Shown one piece after another: positions 1 to 8,745 of a stretch of DNA of 16,276 nt. The stretch lies in NCBI GenBank assembly GCA_002085265.1, contig NATI01000011.1, forward strand, positions 1 through 16,276, in the 5' to 3' direction. Numbering within the stretch: the stretch's first letter is position 1; every line of letters begins with the position of its first letter. The position numbers and the translations under genes were made by a program. The stretch is from Candidatus Omnitrophica bacterium 4484_49. GTDB lineage: Bacteria > Omnitrophota > Gorgyraeia > Kaelpiales > Kaelpiaceae. The notes beneath the pieces are model-generated. The model made no database searches. It had not been told where the DNA came from and worked only from the letters and a program-made list of their open reading frames with translations.

Positions 1-134
1 AAAAGAACTCGCACCTCATAAGTCTTCTGAAAAATTCTCAAATTAGTGATAAGAAATATAAAAAGGCTGAACAGTACAATTCCTCCTGATATAAATAATC
101 CCAGCCTCCATTCTGTGCGTCTCCAGTATTCCAT
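1..134 (-). CDS. mlaD: MlaD/MCE-domain protein, N-terminal fragment (cut by window edge)
   Basis: Only the first 44 codons are visible, from an ATG at 134 to the left edge. They encode a short charged cytoplasmic stretch (MEYWRRTEWR), one hydrophobic segment at about residues 11-30 containing LGLFISGGIVLFSLFIFLI, and then a sequence entering YEVRVL. One N-terminal membrane anchor followed at once by a Y-x-V-x-V strand is the usual opening of MlaD-type MCE proteins. These form periplasmic hexameric rings that carry phospholipids from MlaE across the periplasm. A strong ribosome site precedes the ATG, and the gene follows mlaF with a 27-nt gap, matching the mlaE-mlaF-mlaD order of many diderms. 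The MCE domain itself lies outside the window, so the call rests on the N-terminus plus context. Confidence 0.8.
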   Translation of the reverse strand, partial: MEYWRRTEWRLGLFISGGIVLFSLFIFLITNLRIFQKTYEVRVL

Positions 135-142
135 AACTTATA

Positions 143-148
143 CCTCCT
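143..148 (-). promoter_or_regulatory. Shine-Dalgarno for mlaD
   Basis: On the minus strand this reads AGGAGG (within TAAGGAGGT), 8 nt before the ATG at 134. It lies in the short mlaF-mlaD gap. It is the main sequence support that the fragment at the left edge is a real, separately initiated gene. Confidence 0.8.
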
Positions 149-161
149 TATTTATGTAAAC

Positions 162-908
162 TTAACTTACTGTAATTGGCCCTTCAAATTCTCCATTTAT
201 AAACTGTCTCACCACGGGATTTTGAGTGTTTCTAATCTGGTCAGGATTTCCCACCTCAATTAATTTTCCCTGATACAGCATTCCTATTCTATCTCCAACT
301 TCATATGCACTTTTCATATCATGGGTGACCACTACAGAGGTAGCCTGGGTCTTCTCCTTCAATTCTTTAATCAGTTTATTTATAGAAGAAGCGACAACGG
401 GATCAAGTCCTGCAGTGGGTTCATCATACAGAATAATTTTAGGATTTAAGGCAATTGCCCGAGCAATCGCCACTCTTTTCTTCATTCCTCCACTTAATTC
501 CGCAGGCATCTTATCTTCTATCCCATCTAAGCCCACAAGTTTCAGACACTCCTTGACCCTCTGGGTTATATGTTCTTCATCCAAATCAGTATGTTCCGTA
601 AGCCCGAAAGCGACATTTTCGAAAACATTCAAAGAATCAAACAGAGCAGCATACTGAAATACCATCCCAAATTCAATCCGCAGCTTACTGAGTTCTCGTT
701 CTGAAAGTTCAGTTATATCTCTCCCCTGAATATAAATTTTCCCCCTATCGGGTTTCAACAGACCTATAAGGAGTTTCAGAAATACACTTTTACCTGTTCC
801 ACTCTGCCCTATTATTACAAAGGTCTCTCCTTCCATAACTTCAATATTTACCCCAGTTAGGACTTCCAAATCTCCAAATTTTTTCCAGAGATCAATTACT
901 TTAATCAT
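162..908 (-). CDS. mlaF: MlaF-type phospholipid ABC transporter ATPase
   Basis: This is the cytoplasmic ATPase of an Mla/MCE phospholipid transporter and would power the MlaE permease at the inner membrane. The 248-aa length is normal. Visible motifs are Walker A GQSGTGKS (34-41), Q-loop Gln85, signature LSGGMKKRVAIARA (138-151), Walker B IILYDEPT (158-165), the GLDP D-loop and H-loop His196. The GGMKKR signature and the C-terminal tail QFINGEFEGPI set MlaF apart from other ABC ATPases. The start codon overlaps the mlaE stop as ATGA (4 nt), so translation is probably coupled. The partner MCE gene follows. Whether flow is retrograde or anterograde cannot be read from the sequence. Confidence 0.95.
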   Translation of the reverse strand: MIKVIDLWKKFGDLEVLTGVNIEVMEGETFVIIGQSGTGKSVFLKLLIGLLKPDRGKIYIQGRDITELSERELSKLRIEFGMVFQYAALFDSLNVFENVAFGLTEHTDLDEEHITQRVKECLKLVGLDGIEDKMPAELSGGMKKRVAIARAIALNPKIILYDEPTAGLDPVVASSINKLIKELKEKTQATSVVVTHDMKSAYEVGDRIGMLYQGKLIEVGNPDQIRNTQNPVVRQFINGEFEGPITVS

Positions 909-1666
909 CTCAACAGAAAGTAATAGACCGCCGTGATCAAACAGTCGGCGACAATTATCAATACAAATGTATTAACCACCGTCCTGGTAGTTGCTCTTCC
1001 AACCCCCTCTGCTCCCCCTTTGGTGAAAAATCCTTCCTGACAGGATATAAGAGCAATTATGAACGCAAATACCACCGGTTTCGTAAATCCACTACATATA
1101 TCTCTCAAAGTTAAAGCCTCGAAGGTAAGACGAATGTAGTAATTGGGAGATATACCCAATTTTGTAACACCGATGAGGAATCCACCCAAAATTCCCATAA
1201 CATTAGCATAAATCGTAAGCACAGGAAGCATAAACAATAAGGCTAAAAATCTGGGAACTACCAGATAATGCACAGGGTCAACCGCCATAGTTTCCAGAGC
1301 ATCTATCTGCTCGGTAACCTTCATCGTCCCCAATTCTGCAGATATAGAAGCGCCAACTCGCCCAGCAACAACAAGTCCGGTAATTACCGGCCCCAATTCT
1401 CTGACCATTGAAAGTGCTACCAGAGCAGCAATGTAAATCTCTGCGGACAGTTTTTCCATCTGATAAGCACTCTGAAGAGCAAGTACTATTCCTGTAAAAA
1501 ATGAAGTTAAAAAAACTATCGGAAGACTCTCAAGTCCAATTTTTACCAGTTGTTTATAAATTAACGGGAACCGGGGCTTTTTTGTGAATATAGAAAATAT
1601 GGTATGCCCAAAAAGCATTACCACATGGCCAATATAACAGAAAAAACCGTTTACTCTCTGTATCAT
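905..1666 (-). CDS. mlaE: MlaE-type phospholipid ABC transporter permease
   Basis: This is the inner-membrane permease of the Mla/MCE system, 253 aa and full length for the family. The diagnostic MlaE core runs from about residue 89 to 124 and includes RELGPVITGLVVAGRVGAS followed by AELGTMKVTEQIDAL. A second conserved patch, GAEGVGRATTRTVV, lies at 218-231. Hydrophobic segments lie at about 45-68, 93-110, 138-170, 197-211 and 230-251. It begins 1 nt after the stop of the AsmA-like gene and overlaps mlaF by 4 nt. No strong Shine-Dalgarno is visible, so expression probably depends on coupling to the upstream gene. Confidence 0.96.
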   Translation of the reverse strand: MIQRVNGFFCYIGHVVMLFGHTIFSIFTKKPRFPLIYKQLVKIGLESLPIVFLTSFFTGIVLALQSAYQMEKLSAEIYIAALVALSMVRELGPVITGLVVAGRVGASISAELGTMKVTEQIDALETMAVDPVHYLVVPRFLALLFMLPVLTIYANVMGILGGFLIGVTKLGISPNYYIRLTFEALTLRDICSGFTKPVVFAFIIALISCQEGFFTKGGAEGVGRATTRTVVNTFVLIIVADCLITAVYYFLLR

Positions 1667-1667
1667 T

Positions 1668-3149
1668 TCAAAATTCTATCTTCTTTTCCACACCCATTAT
1701 CTCCTCATCTCCTCTTAATCTCAGTTTAAGATTAGGCGTCCCCTTTATTTCCAGACTGACTTCATTTTTATTGTAGTCACCCTGCTCAGAAAATTCCACA
1801 TTATAATCCAAACGGACGATGTCACTTAACTTCGTTCCCAGAGAGATCCTTTTTTCTTCAGAGTGTCTCTCAAGGTTCAATTTCCCCCAGGGTATTGTGG
1901 AGGGAGTACCTACCAGATATACATCTTTCCACGTTTCAGAACTGGGAAATTTGGAAAAGTCAACTTTTCCTTCCAGAAAATATGGGACATCATTAACTAT
2001 CAACTGAGAATTGATAAATTCCATAACACTTGACTTACCGACCAGATGCAGTTTGCCATCGTTAAAATTGATATCCCCTATCTTCCCCCTGGGGATCTCC
2101 CAGTAAAGCTCTGCAAATTTTGTGTCGTCAAAAGAAAAATATACTACCCGGCCGGTTATCCCGCTTAAGGATAAAACCCTCTGATACCTGGGTAAAAAAA
2201 TATACAGCAGCTCGGAAAGAGAAAATTCATTAAATTTCCCATCAAGGCTCAGCTCCCCACTGTAACCCCAGAATCCGGTGAGGTTAAATCCTGCTTCATA
2301 TTTTAAATATTCAATTAAATCCATCCTCAGACATAACAAAGACTTACGAGGATAATTTTCAAACTGCAATTTCCCCTTGATGTTTAAATCTTCAGAATTA
2401 AATTCCCAATCACTTTCCAGATTATTCATCTGTTGTAGCCTTAATGGACCACGAATTTTAAAACCATTTATGGAAATATCCTGAATGATAAGTTCCGGAG
2501 ACATTATTGCTGTAAAACTTAAAGGGCATATTCTGTCTCTGAACACCAATTTTCCATTAAACTTCCCACTGTCAGGAAAGTAAATTCCAAACGCTCTCAT
2601 TTTAAATGCTGAGGACTTTAACATAAGGAATCCTTCCCGGGCAAAATATCCACTGAAATTTAAATCCCAGAATTTGTAATTCGCATCCAATAAGAAATTC
2701 GCTCTCCCGCGATTTAAAGATATAAAACCTCTCCTAATCCTGAACTCATTACCTATGTATCCTTCATCTATAGATATATCCAGAGCTCTGGCTGACTTGG
2801 ACCTGGTCCCTAAAGGGAAAAAATTCAAAAATCCAGAACCGAAATGGACAGAAACAAGCTCCACCACCAACCTCTTCTTGGTTAACTGGTTGAGGACAAT
2901 CTTTTCCGCCTTCACCATGCGCTGATTGTCTTTTTTTATGTGGACATCGAGTAGAATTAATCCTTTAAAAGGAATATACTTGCACTTTCGAATCTGGAAT
3001 TTATATCCCTGATACTCGCGATTAAGAACCTTTTCTAAAACATCAGCTGAGAAACGGGAACCAATCTCTATAAGAGATAGCACAACGATGATAATCAGAA
3101 TAAAAATAAAAAGAATCTTAATTCTTCGATTGTGGTAAGAAATCCGCAT
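1668..3149 (-). CDS. AsmA/TamB-like membrane-anchored periplasmic protein
   Basis: This 493-aa protein has a short basic N-terminus, one membrane segment at about residues 11-30 (ILFIFILIIIVVLSLIEI) and a long remainder rich in alternating hydrophobic residues, Gly and Asn. Such sequence is typical of repetitive beta-strand or beta-groove proteins. The layout resembles AsmA, TamB and YdbH-type bridge proteins, which are anchored in the inner membrane and guide lipids through the periplasm. The C-terminus (LRLRGDEEIMGVEKKIEF) ends in an amphipathic strand with a terminal Phe, loosely recalling TamB/DUF490 tails. The gene lies between clpC (20-nt gap) and mlaE (1-nt gap), so it is probably made together with the Mla transporter. 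I recognise no catalytic motif. The family call comes from architecture and context, not a diagnostic motif. It could instead be a lineage-specific outer-membrane assembly factor. Confidence 0.5.
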   Translation of the reverse strand: MRISYHNRRIKILFIFILIIIVVLSLIEIGSRFSADVLEKVLNREYQGYKFQIRKCKYIPFKGLILLDVHIKKDNQRMVKAEKIVLNQLTKKRLVVELVSVHFGSGFLNFFPLGTRSKSARALDISIDEGYIGNEFRIRRGFISLNRGRANFLLDANYKFWDLNFSGYFAREGFLMLKSSAFKMRAFGIYFPDSGKFNGKLVFRDRICPLSFTAIMSPELIIQDISINGFKIRGPLRLQQMNNLESDWEFNSEDLNIKGKLQFENYPRKSLLCLRMDLIEYLKYEAGFNLTGFWGYSGELSLDGKFNEFSLSELLYIFLPRYQRVLSLSGITGRVVYFSFDDTKFAELYWEIPRGKIGDINFNDGKLHLVGKSSVMEFINSQLIVNDVPYFLEGKVDFSKFPSSETWKDVYLVGTPSTIPWGKLNLERHSEEKRISLGTKLSDIVRLDYNVEFSEQGDYNKNEVSLEIKGTPNLKLRLRGDEEIMGVEKKIEF

Positions 3150-3169
3150 TTAAATATATCGGGACAATA

Positions 3170-5611
3170 TTAAGACTTTTTCTCAAAATATAATTCTTCT
3201 TTACTTTCTCTCTTCTTGATCAGCACTACATCCCCGGGCTTAAATGTCCCGGCGATAACCTCTTCTGCCAGAGGGTCTTCCACATATCTCTGGATTGTCC
3301 TCTTCAATGGTCGAGCTCCAAATACAGGGTCAAATCCTTTCTCAATCAAAAATTCTTTAGCGGGTGGGGTGAGCTCCAGTTCCAGCCCCTGTTCTTTCAC
3401 TCTTTTCTGAACCTCAGAAAATTCTATATCCACTATTTCTGCCAGATGTTCTTTCTCCAATGGCCGGAACACAATAATCTCATCTACCCGGTTTAAAAAC
3501 TCCGGTTTAAATGTCTTTTTTACCTCCTCCAGCAACCTTTCTTTCATGGTCTGATAATCCATCATTTGAGAATCTTTCTCCACCTTAAATCCTATAGATC
3601 CCTGTTTTCTCAATAAAGAAGCACCGACATTAGATGTCATTATCAGAACAGTATTTCTAAAATCCACTCTGCGGCCGAAACTGTCTGTCAACCTTCCATC
3701 CTCCATCACCTGAAGAAGGATGTTAAAAACATCAGGATGGGCTTTTTCTATCTCGTCCAGAAGTACCACAGAATAAGGCCTCCTTCTTATTTTCTCTGTA
3801 AGCTGGCCACCTTCTTCATAACCAACATAACCTGGAGGAGCGCCTACTAGACGAGAGACATTAAACTTCTCCATATATTCCGACATGTCAAGCTGAACAA
3901 GTGCATCTTCATCTCCGAAAAGATACTCTGCAAGCACACGAGCCAGAAGTGTTTTACCCACACCAGTCGGCCCCAGGAATATAAAAGTACCGATGGGTCT
4001 TCTAGGGTCTTTAAGTCCCGCCCGTGACCTTCTTATAGCTCTGCTTATTGCCTGAATAGCCTCATTCTGTCCCACAACTCTCCTCTTTAATTCCTCTTCT
4101 ATACGCAGTAACTTCTCACTTTCTGTCTCTTCAAGTTTGGTAAGGGGAATACCAGTCCATTTGGATACGATAACCGCTATATCTTCCGGAGTCACAACCG
4201 GTTGTTCTTCTACTTTCTGCCTCTCCCATTCTTTCTTTTTCACCTCCAATTGCTTCTTAAGTTCTCTTTCCTGGTCTCTGAGTTTGGCAGCGTGTTCGAA
4301 ATCCTGGCCTTTTATCGCAGCTTCTTTCTCTTTTCGGATATTCTCCACCTCCTCTTCAAGTTCTTTCAATCCCGGAGGAATAGTGAGAACCGATAACCTA
4401 GCCTTGGCACCTGCCTCATCAATTAAATCAATTGCCTTGTCAGGTAAAAACCTTCCTGTGATATATCTGTCTGAAAGTTTCACCGCTGCCACCAGAGCTT
4501 CATCTGTAAATTTTACTCTATGATGGGCTTCATATTTATCTCGCAATCCCTTAAGTATCTCAATTGTCTCCTCCACTGTAGGAGGATCAACCATTATCGT
4601 CTGAAATCTTCTTTCCAGAGCAGCGTCTTTCTCTATATACTTGCGATATTCATCGAGAGTAGTAGCCCCGATACACTGGACTTCTCCCCGAGCAAGTGCA
4701 GGTTTCAGAATATTGGAGGCATCAATGGCACCCTCTGCTCCTCCAGCTCCTACTAAGGTATGGAGTTCGTCTATAAACAGAATGACATTTTCTGACTTCT
4801 TTATCTCATTCATAACCGCCTTTATCCTCTCTTCAAACTGGCCCCGATATTTAGTCCCTGCAACCATCAAAGCCAAATCCAACGCTACTATTCTCTTATT
4901 TCTCAAAATTTCAGGGACTTCTCCTCTAACTATCTTCTGAGCAAGTCCTTCCACAATGGCTGTCTTTCCCACACCTGCCTCTCCTAAAAGCACAGGATTG
5001 TTCTTAGTCCTCCTGCATAGAATCTGCATTACCCTTTCAATTTCGTTCTTTCTCCCTATTACGGGATCAAGTTTCCCCTCCCGGGCGAGGGAGGTTAAAT
5101 CTCGCCCAAAGGCATCAAGAGCAGGGGTTTTACTTCTTCCAGGAGCAGTTCCAATTCCACCCACAGGGTTGGAAGGTGCCCCCAGTATATCCATTATCGC
5201 CTCTCGCACCCTACCGAGGTCCAATCCCAGATTTGTCAAAACCTGGTAAGCAACTCCTTCTCCTTCTCGTATTAAACCCAGAAGAAGATGCTCTGTTCCT
5301 ATGTAATTATGCCCCATAGAATTGGCTTCATCCATTGCAAGTTCAATGGCCTTTTTTGCCTGAGGAGTAAAAGGAATATCTCCAGACATTACACTTGCAG
5401 GTCCCGGATGGACGAGTTTTTCTATCTCCATTCTAACCTGAGCCAAATCCAATCCTAAACTTTTCAATACTGTCGCCGCTACTCCTTCTCCTTCTCTTAT
5501 CAACCCCAAAAGTAGATGTTCGGTGCCGATATAATCATGATTAAATCTCTTGGCCTCCTCCTTAGCCAGAATTATCACCTTTCTCGCTCTCTCAGTAAAT
5601 CTATTGAACAT
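3170..5611 (-). CDS. clpC: ClpC, AAA+ unfoldase of the Clp protease
   Basis: This is an 813-aa class I Clp ATPase, a normal ClpC length, that would unfold substrates and feed them to ClpP. Two N-terminal Clp repeats (about 3-70 and 78-145) each carry IGTEHLLLGLIREGEG. D1 has Walker A GEAGVGKT (210-217), pore loop KYRG (254-257) and Walker B ILFIDE (277-282). A UVR/coiled-coil M domain spans about 414-466. D2 has Walker A GPTGVGKT (547-554), pore loop GYVG (594-597) and Walker B VVLLDE (615-620). An IGF tripeptide at 673-675 is placed as the ClpP-docking loop. Glu31 and Glu107 in the two TEH motifs match the phospho-arginine contacts known from Bacillus ClpC. An AGGAGG site 8 nt before the ATG overlaps the end of mcsB. 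The UVR-type M domain and the mcsA-mcsB neighbours favour ClpC over ClpB. No clpP is in the window. Confidence 0.97.
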   Translation of the reverse strand: MFNRFTERARKVIILAKEEAKRFNHDYIGTEHLLLGLIREGEGVAATVLKSLGLDLAQVRMEIEKLVHPGPASVMSGDIPFTPQAKKAIELAMDEANSMGHNYIGTEHLLLGLIREGEGVAYQVLTNLGLDLGRVREAIMDILGAPSNPVGGIGTAPGRSKTPALDAFGRDLTSLAREGKLDPVIGRKNEIERVMQILCRRTKNNPVLLGEAGVGKTAIVEGLAQKIVRGEVPEILRNKRIVALDLALMVAGTKYRGQFEERIKAVMNEIKKSENVILFIDELHTLVGAGGAEGAIDASNILKPALARGEVQCIGATTLDEYRKYIEKDAALERRFQTIMVDPPTVEETIEILKGLRDKYEAHHRVKFTDEALVAAVKLSDRYITGRFLPDKAIDLIDEAGAKARLSVLTIPPGLKELEEEVENIRKEKEAAIKGQDFEHAAKLRDQERELKKQLEVKKKEWERQKVEEQPVVTPEDIAVIVSKWTGIPLTKLEETESEKLLRIEEELKRRVVGQNEAIQAISRAIRRSRAGLKDPRRPIGTFIFLGPTGVGKTLLARVLAEYLFGDEDALVQLDMSEYMEKFNVSRLVGAPPGYVGYEEGGQLTEKIRRRPYSVVLLDEIEKAHPDVFNILLQVMEDGRLTDSFGRRVDFRNTVLIMTSNVGASLLRKQGSIGFKVEKDSQMMDYQTMKERLLEEVKKTFKPEFLNRVDEIIVFRPLEKEHLAEIVDIEFSEVQKRVKEQGLELELTPPAKEFLIEKGFDPVFGARPLKRTIQRYVEDPLAEEVIAGTFKPGDVVLIKKRESKEELYFEKKS

Positions 5612-5614
5612 ATT

Positions 5615-6679
5615 CTATACCTCCTGTCCTAATCTTTTTCTTATCAACTCCGCTCTTTTTATATCTCGCTCTTTCATCGTCAACTTCTTTCCTTCAATTT
5701 TTTGAAGATGTGCTGGCTGAATTAACAAAAGTAATTCGTTAATATTTCGAACATCGGTATCAATGATACCAAGCTCTTTTCCTAATCTCAAGTTAGAAAG
5801 GAGTTCAATTGCTTCCTTACTGTTCATTATCCGGGCATATTTAAGCATTCCATACGACCTGTAAATCTGATCGTCCAAAGTAAATCTATCCTGAGTATAA
5901 ACTTTCTCTCTCGCCTGACGTTCATAGCTTATAACCTGATCTATAACCTTAAGGAGATTTTCCACTATTTCCTCTTCAGACCTTCCTAAAGTCACCTGGT
6001 TAGAAATCTGGAAAAAATTTCCACTTGCTTCAGTTCCTTCACCGTAGAACCCCCGGGTTGTAAAACTCAATTTAGCAATAGTATTTACCACATTGGCAAT
6101 CTGTTTCGTGAACACCAACAGAGGAAGGTGAAGCATGACCGATGCCCTTAAACCTGTACCGGTATTAGTGGGGCAGGCAGTGAGGTATCCCCATTCATAA
6201 GAAAAGGCATAATTTAACCTCCGAGCTAACTGAGCATCAATCCTGCGAGCAATATCCAGTGCAGAAAGTAATGAAAGCCCTGACTCCAATACCTGAAGTC
6301 TGATATGGTCCTCTTCATTAATCATAATTGAAATTATCTCCTGATCTCCTATCACACAAGCCTTATAAGGCCCCTTCTCCACCAGTTCCCTGCTCACCAG
6401 ATGTCTCTCTAGTAAAAAATATTTGTCCAGATCGGGTAATTCTGAGATATCAACCCAGATTCCATTCTTTAGTTCTGGTATGTCAAACAACGCTTCTTTT
6501 ACAATTTCATATACCTCTTTTTTCTTAGACTCATCAGCCCAGTGATAAAAAGGTAACCCCTTCAAATTCCTGGCAAATCTTACTCTGCTGGATACCACTA
6601 TATCTGAATCCTGTCCAGTTCCTTGAAGCCAGGCACCAAGTTGATTCAATAGCTGGTCTATTTTATTCTTCTTTTCCAT
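5615..6679 (-). CDS. mcsB: McsB, protein-arginine kinase
   Basis: McsB phosphorylates arginine side chains on proteins, which in Bacillus marks them for ClpC-ClpP. The 354-aa length is normal. Phosphagen-kinase-fold motifs are SSRVRFARNL (30-39), NEEDH (121-125), the substrate loop ACPTNTGTG with catalytic-type Cys169, GEGTEA (213-218) with Asn221, and SNQVTLG (226-232). RDIKRA at 338-343 fits the RDxxRA motif of the allosteric phospho-arginine pocket, so self-stimulation by the product is likely retained. The start lies 17 nt inside the end of mcsA and the stop is 3 nt before clpC, so the three genes are tightly coupled. With no CtsR nearby, the role is probably substrate tagging rather than control of a CtsR repressor. 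Confidence 0.96.
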   Translation of the reverse strand: MEKKNKIDQLLNQLGAWLQGTGQDSDIVVSSRVRFARNLKGLPFYHWADESKKKEVYEIVKEALFDIPELKNGIWVDISELPDLDKYFLLERHLVSRELVEKGPYKACVIGDQEIISIMINEEDHIRLQVLESGLSLLSALDIARRIDAQLARRLNYAFSYEWGYLTACPTNTGTGLRASVMLHLPLLVFTKQIANVVNTIAKLSFTTRGFYGEGTEASGNFFQISNQVTLGRSEEEIVENLLKVIDQVISYERQAREKVYTQDRFTLDDQIYRSYGMLKYARIMNSKEAIELLSNLRLGKELGIIDTDVRNINELLLLIQPAHLQKIEGKKLTMKERDIKRAELIRKRLGQEV

Positions 6680-7181
6680 CTTTACTCTCTCTGTTTTTAT
6701 TCCTTTCCAACTCTTTTATCTTATCCCTGATCTCTGCCGCTCTTTCATATTCCTCTCTTTCGATTGCCTGCTGGAGCTGTTTTCTTAACTCCTGCAGTTC
6801 ATCTCTGACGAGTTCATATTCCTCTGTCTGAGGACCTTCTCCTACATATCTGGCGGAACCATGAATTCTCTTCAACAGCGAAGGGACATTCTTTTTAAAC
6901 GCTAAATAACACTCACTGCAGCCAAATTTCCCCACACGTTTGAAATCCTCATAGGTCATCCCGCAATTTTCACATTTCAGTCCTACATCCTCCTTTATCT
7001 CCAACCCTGAGCTTAAATCCGCAAGACCAGCCAGCAAATCAGCAATTCCAAAATGCTGCTCCATCTGTGCTCCTTTTTCCCGGGCACATTCTTCACAAAG
7101 GTGAAGCTCTGTGACTTTGCCATTTATAATTTCTGTAAGATGAACCGTGGCTTCTTTCTTCCCGCAGATATCACAAAGCAT
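6663..7181 (-). CDS. mcsA: McsA, zinc-finger activator of McsB
   Basis: McsA is the small Cys-rich partner that activates McsB. The 172-aa protein shows four CxxC pairs: Cys3/6, Cys29/32, Cys70/73 and Cys88/91. These should hold two zinc ions. A UVR domain follows at about 125-160 (ELRKQLQQAIEREEYERAAE), the same kind of helical hairpin found in the ClpC M domain. A strong AGGAGG site (minus strand, 7189-7194) sits 7 nt before the ATG. The gene follows ilvE by 14 nt and overlaps mcsB by 17 nt. In Bacillus the gene before mcsA is ctsR. Here that place is taken by ilvE, and no CtsR-type heptad repeat is visible in the short gap. Confidence 0.95.
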   Translation of the reverse strand: MLCDICGKKEATVHLTEIINGKVTELHLCEECAREKGAQMEQHFGIADLLAGLADLSSGLEIKEDVGLKCENCGMTYEDFKRVGKFGCSECYLAFKKNVPSLLKRIHGSARYVGEGPQTEEYELVRDELQELRKQLQQAIEREEYERAAEIRDKIKELERNKNRESKDGKEE

Positions 7182-7195
7182 AATTCTACCTCCTT

Positions 7196-8065
7196 CTAAT
7201 AAACCGCTACTCCATCCCTGATTGTCAGTTCCCGAAAGTCCTCTATAAGTTGAAGGGTGATTTTCCCTGGCTTACCATTCCCGATAACTCTCCCATCTAT
7301 TTTTACCACCGGTACGATCTCAGCAGCAGTACCGGTCAAGAAACATTCCTGAGCATTATAAAGGTCATATCTTGTTATCACATCCTCTTTAACCTCAATT
7401 CCCTTTTTGCGGGCAAGTTCTATCACAGTATCTCTGGTAATCCCCTTTAAAGCACCAAGATAAGCCGGAGGGGTGAGAAGAACATTTTCTTTCAATATAA
7501 ATATATTATCTCCTGTACACTCCACTACCAGCCCGTCATGATTTAACATAACTGCTTCCTGATATCCGGAATTTATAGCCTCAATTTTTGCCAGGATATT
7601 GTTGAGATAATTAAGGGACTTTATCTGAGGATTAATCGCTTCTGGTATATTTCTCCGGGTAGGAACAGTTATAATCTCCATACCTTTCTCATAAAGTTCC
7701 TGAGGGTAAAGTACTATTTTATCAGTAATTATCACCACATTAGGATTCTTACACTTCCGGGGGTCAAGTCCTAAATCACCTTCTCCCCGGGAAACCACAA
7801 CCCTTATATAAGCATCCTTAAGGTTATTCGCCTTCATAGTTGCAATAACCGCCTCCTGCATTTTCACTTTGGCTAATGGAATCTCCAGCATAATCATATG
7901 AGCAGAACGATAAAGGCGGTCAAGGTGTTCTCTCAGCTTAAAAATTATACCATTATAAGCTCTGATACCCTCAAAAACCCCATCTCCATATAAGTAGCCA
8001 TGATCAAATACTGAAATCAAAGCAGATTCTTTATCTACCAGTTCTCCATTTAAGTATACCTTCAT
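7196..8065 (-). CDS. ilvE: Branched-chain amino-acid aminotransferase (fold-type IV PLP enzyme)
   Basis: This enzyme interconverts Leu, Ile and Val with their 2-oxo acids, using 2-oxoglutarate/glutamate and pyridoxal phosphate. At 289 aa it matches the short bacterial class-IV family. Visible motifs are HGYLYGDGVFEGIRAY (22-37), the Schiff-base lysine Lys149 in QIKSLNYLNN, Glu183 in VECTGDNIFI, GITRDTVIELA (208-218) and LTGTAAEIVPV (243-253). FEGIRAY and the TGTAAEI loop favour a branched-chain enzyme over D-alanine aminotransferase or aminodeoxychorismate lyase, though family IV specificity is hard to prove from sequence. The start overlaps the lolD stop as ATGA and has GGAGG about 6 nt upstream. 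Its place between lolD and mcsA has no evident functional logic. Confidence 0.9.
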   Translation of the reverse strand: MKVYLNGELVDKESALISVFDHGYLYGDGVFEGIRAYNGIIFKLREHLDRLYRSAHMIMLEIPLAKVKMQEAVIATMKANNLKDAYIRVVVSRGEGDLGLDPRKCKNPNVVIITDKIVLYPQELYEKGMEIITVPTRRNIPEAINPQIKSLNYLNNILAKIEAINSGYQEAVMLNHDGLVVECTGDNIFILKENVLLTPPAYLGALKGITRDTVIELARKKGIEVKEDVITRYDLYNAQECFLTGTAAEIVPVVKIDGRVIGNGKPGKITLQLIEDFRELTIRDGVAVY

Positions 8066-8745
8066 ACACTGCCTCCTTTTTCACTCAAAATGCCATCTTT
8101 AATATAAAACTCCCGTTTCGCCCACCTGGCAACTTCCGAATCATGAGTAACAATTATTATCGTGGTTCCTTTTTTTCTGTTAATATCCTGCAATAATTTT
8201 AACACCTCTTTTCCAATTTGGGAATCTAAATTTCCTGTGGGTTCATCGCATAAAAGCAGTTGGGGTTCAGTAATAATAGCACGGGCAATTGCCGCTCTTT
8301 GCTGTTCTCCTCCTGATACCTGATTGGGATAATGTCGAGCCCGATTTTCCATTTTAAAAAAAGATAATAACTCACCTGCCATATTGAAAGCCTGACTTTT
8401 ATCCTTTCCCTGAATTAAAAGTGGTAAGGCCACATTTTCCAGAATTGTAAGTTCGGGGATAAGATGATAAAACTGAAACACAAAACCCATATTCTTATTT
8501 CTCAAACTGGAAAGCTCATCATCGTTAAGATAATAAATATCTTCCCCGTTCAACAAAACTTTCCCTTCTTCCGGTCTCTCCAATCCCCCAATTATGTGAA
8601 GCAATGTAGATTTACCGGCACCAGAAGGCCCTCTGATGGCTAAAAACTCGCCTCTGGATATCCTGAGGGAAATCCCCTTCAGAACATGGAGTTTAAAATC
8701 TCCCGCCTGATAGTATTTATGTAAATTCACTACTTCTAAAATCAT
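8062..8745 (-). CDS. lolD: LolD, lipoprotein-release ABC transporter ATPase
   Basis: This is the ATPase of the Lol machinery, which extracts outer-membrane lipoproteins from the inner membrane. The 227-aa length is standard. It shows Walker A GPSGAGKS (39-46), GFVFQFYHLIPELT (87-100, Q-loop Gln91) followed by ENVALPLL, signature VSGGEQQRAAIARA (143-156), Walker B LLLCDEPT (163-170), a GNLD D-loop (171-174) and H-loop His201. The FQFYHLIPELTILENVALP stretch is typical of LolD. The related MacB and FtsE ATPases are less likely because the permease next to it is of LolC/E type. It overlaps the permease gene and ilvE by 4 nt each. Confidence 0.93.
   Translation of the reverse strand: MILEVVNLHKYYQAGDFKLHVLKGISLRISRGEFLAIRGPSGAGKSTLLHIIGGLERPEEGKVLLNGEDIYYLNDDELSSLRNKNMGFVFQFYHLIPELTILENVALPLLIQGKDKSQAFNMAGELLSFFKMENRARHYPNQVSGGEQQRAAIARAIITEPQLLLCDEPTGNLDSQIGKEVLKLLQDINRKKGTTIIIVTHDSEVARWAKREFYIKDGILSEKGGSV

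Noticed and set aside
4137..4940. Open frames on the plus strand within clpC
   Set aside because: They are antisense to strongly conserved ClpC coding sequence, have Ser/Phe-rich low-complexity products and no ribosome sites.
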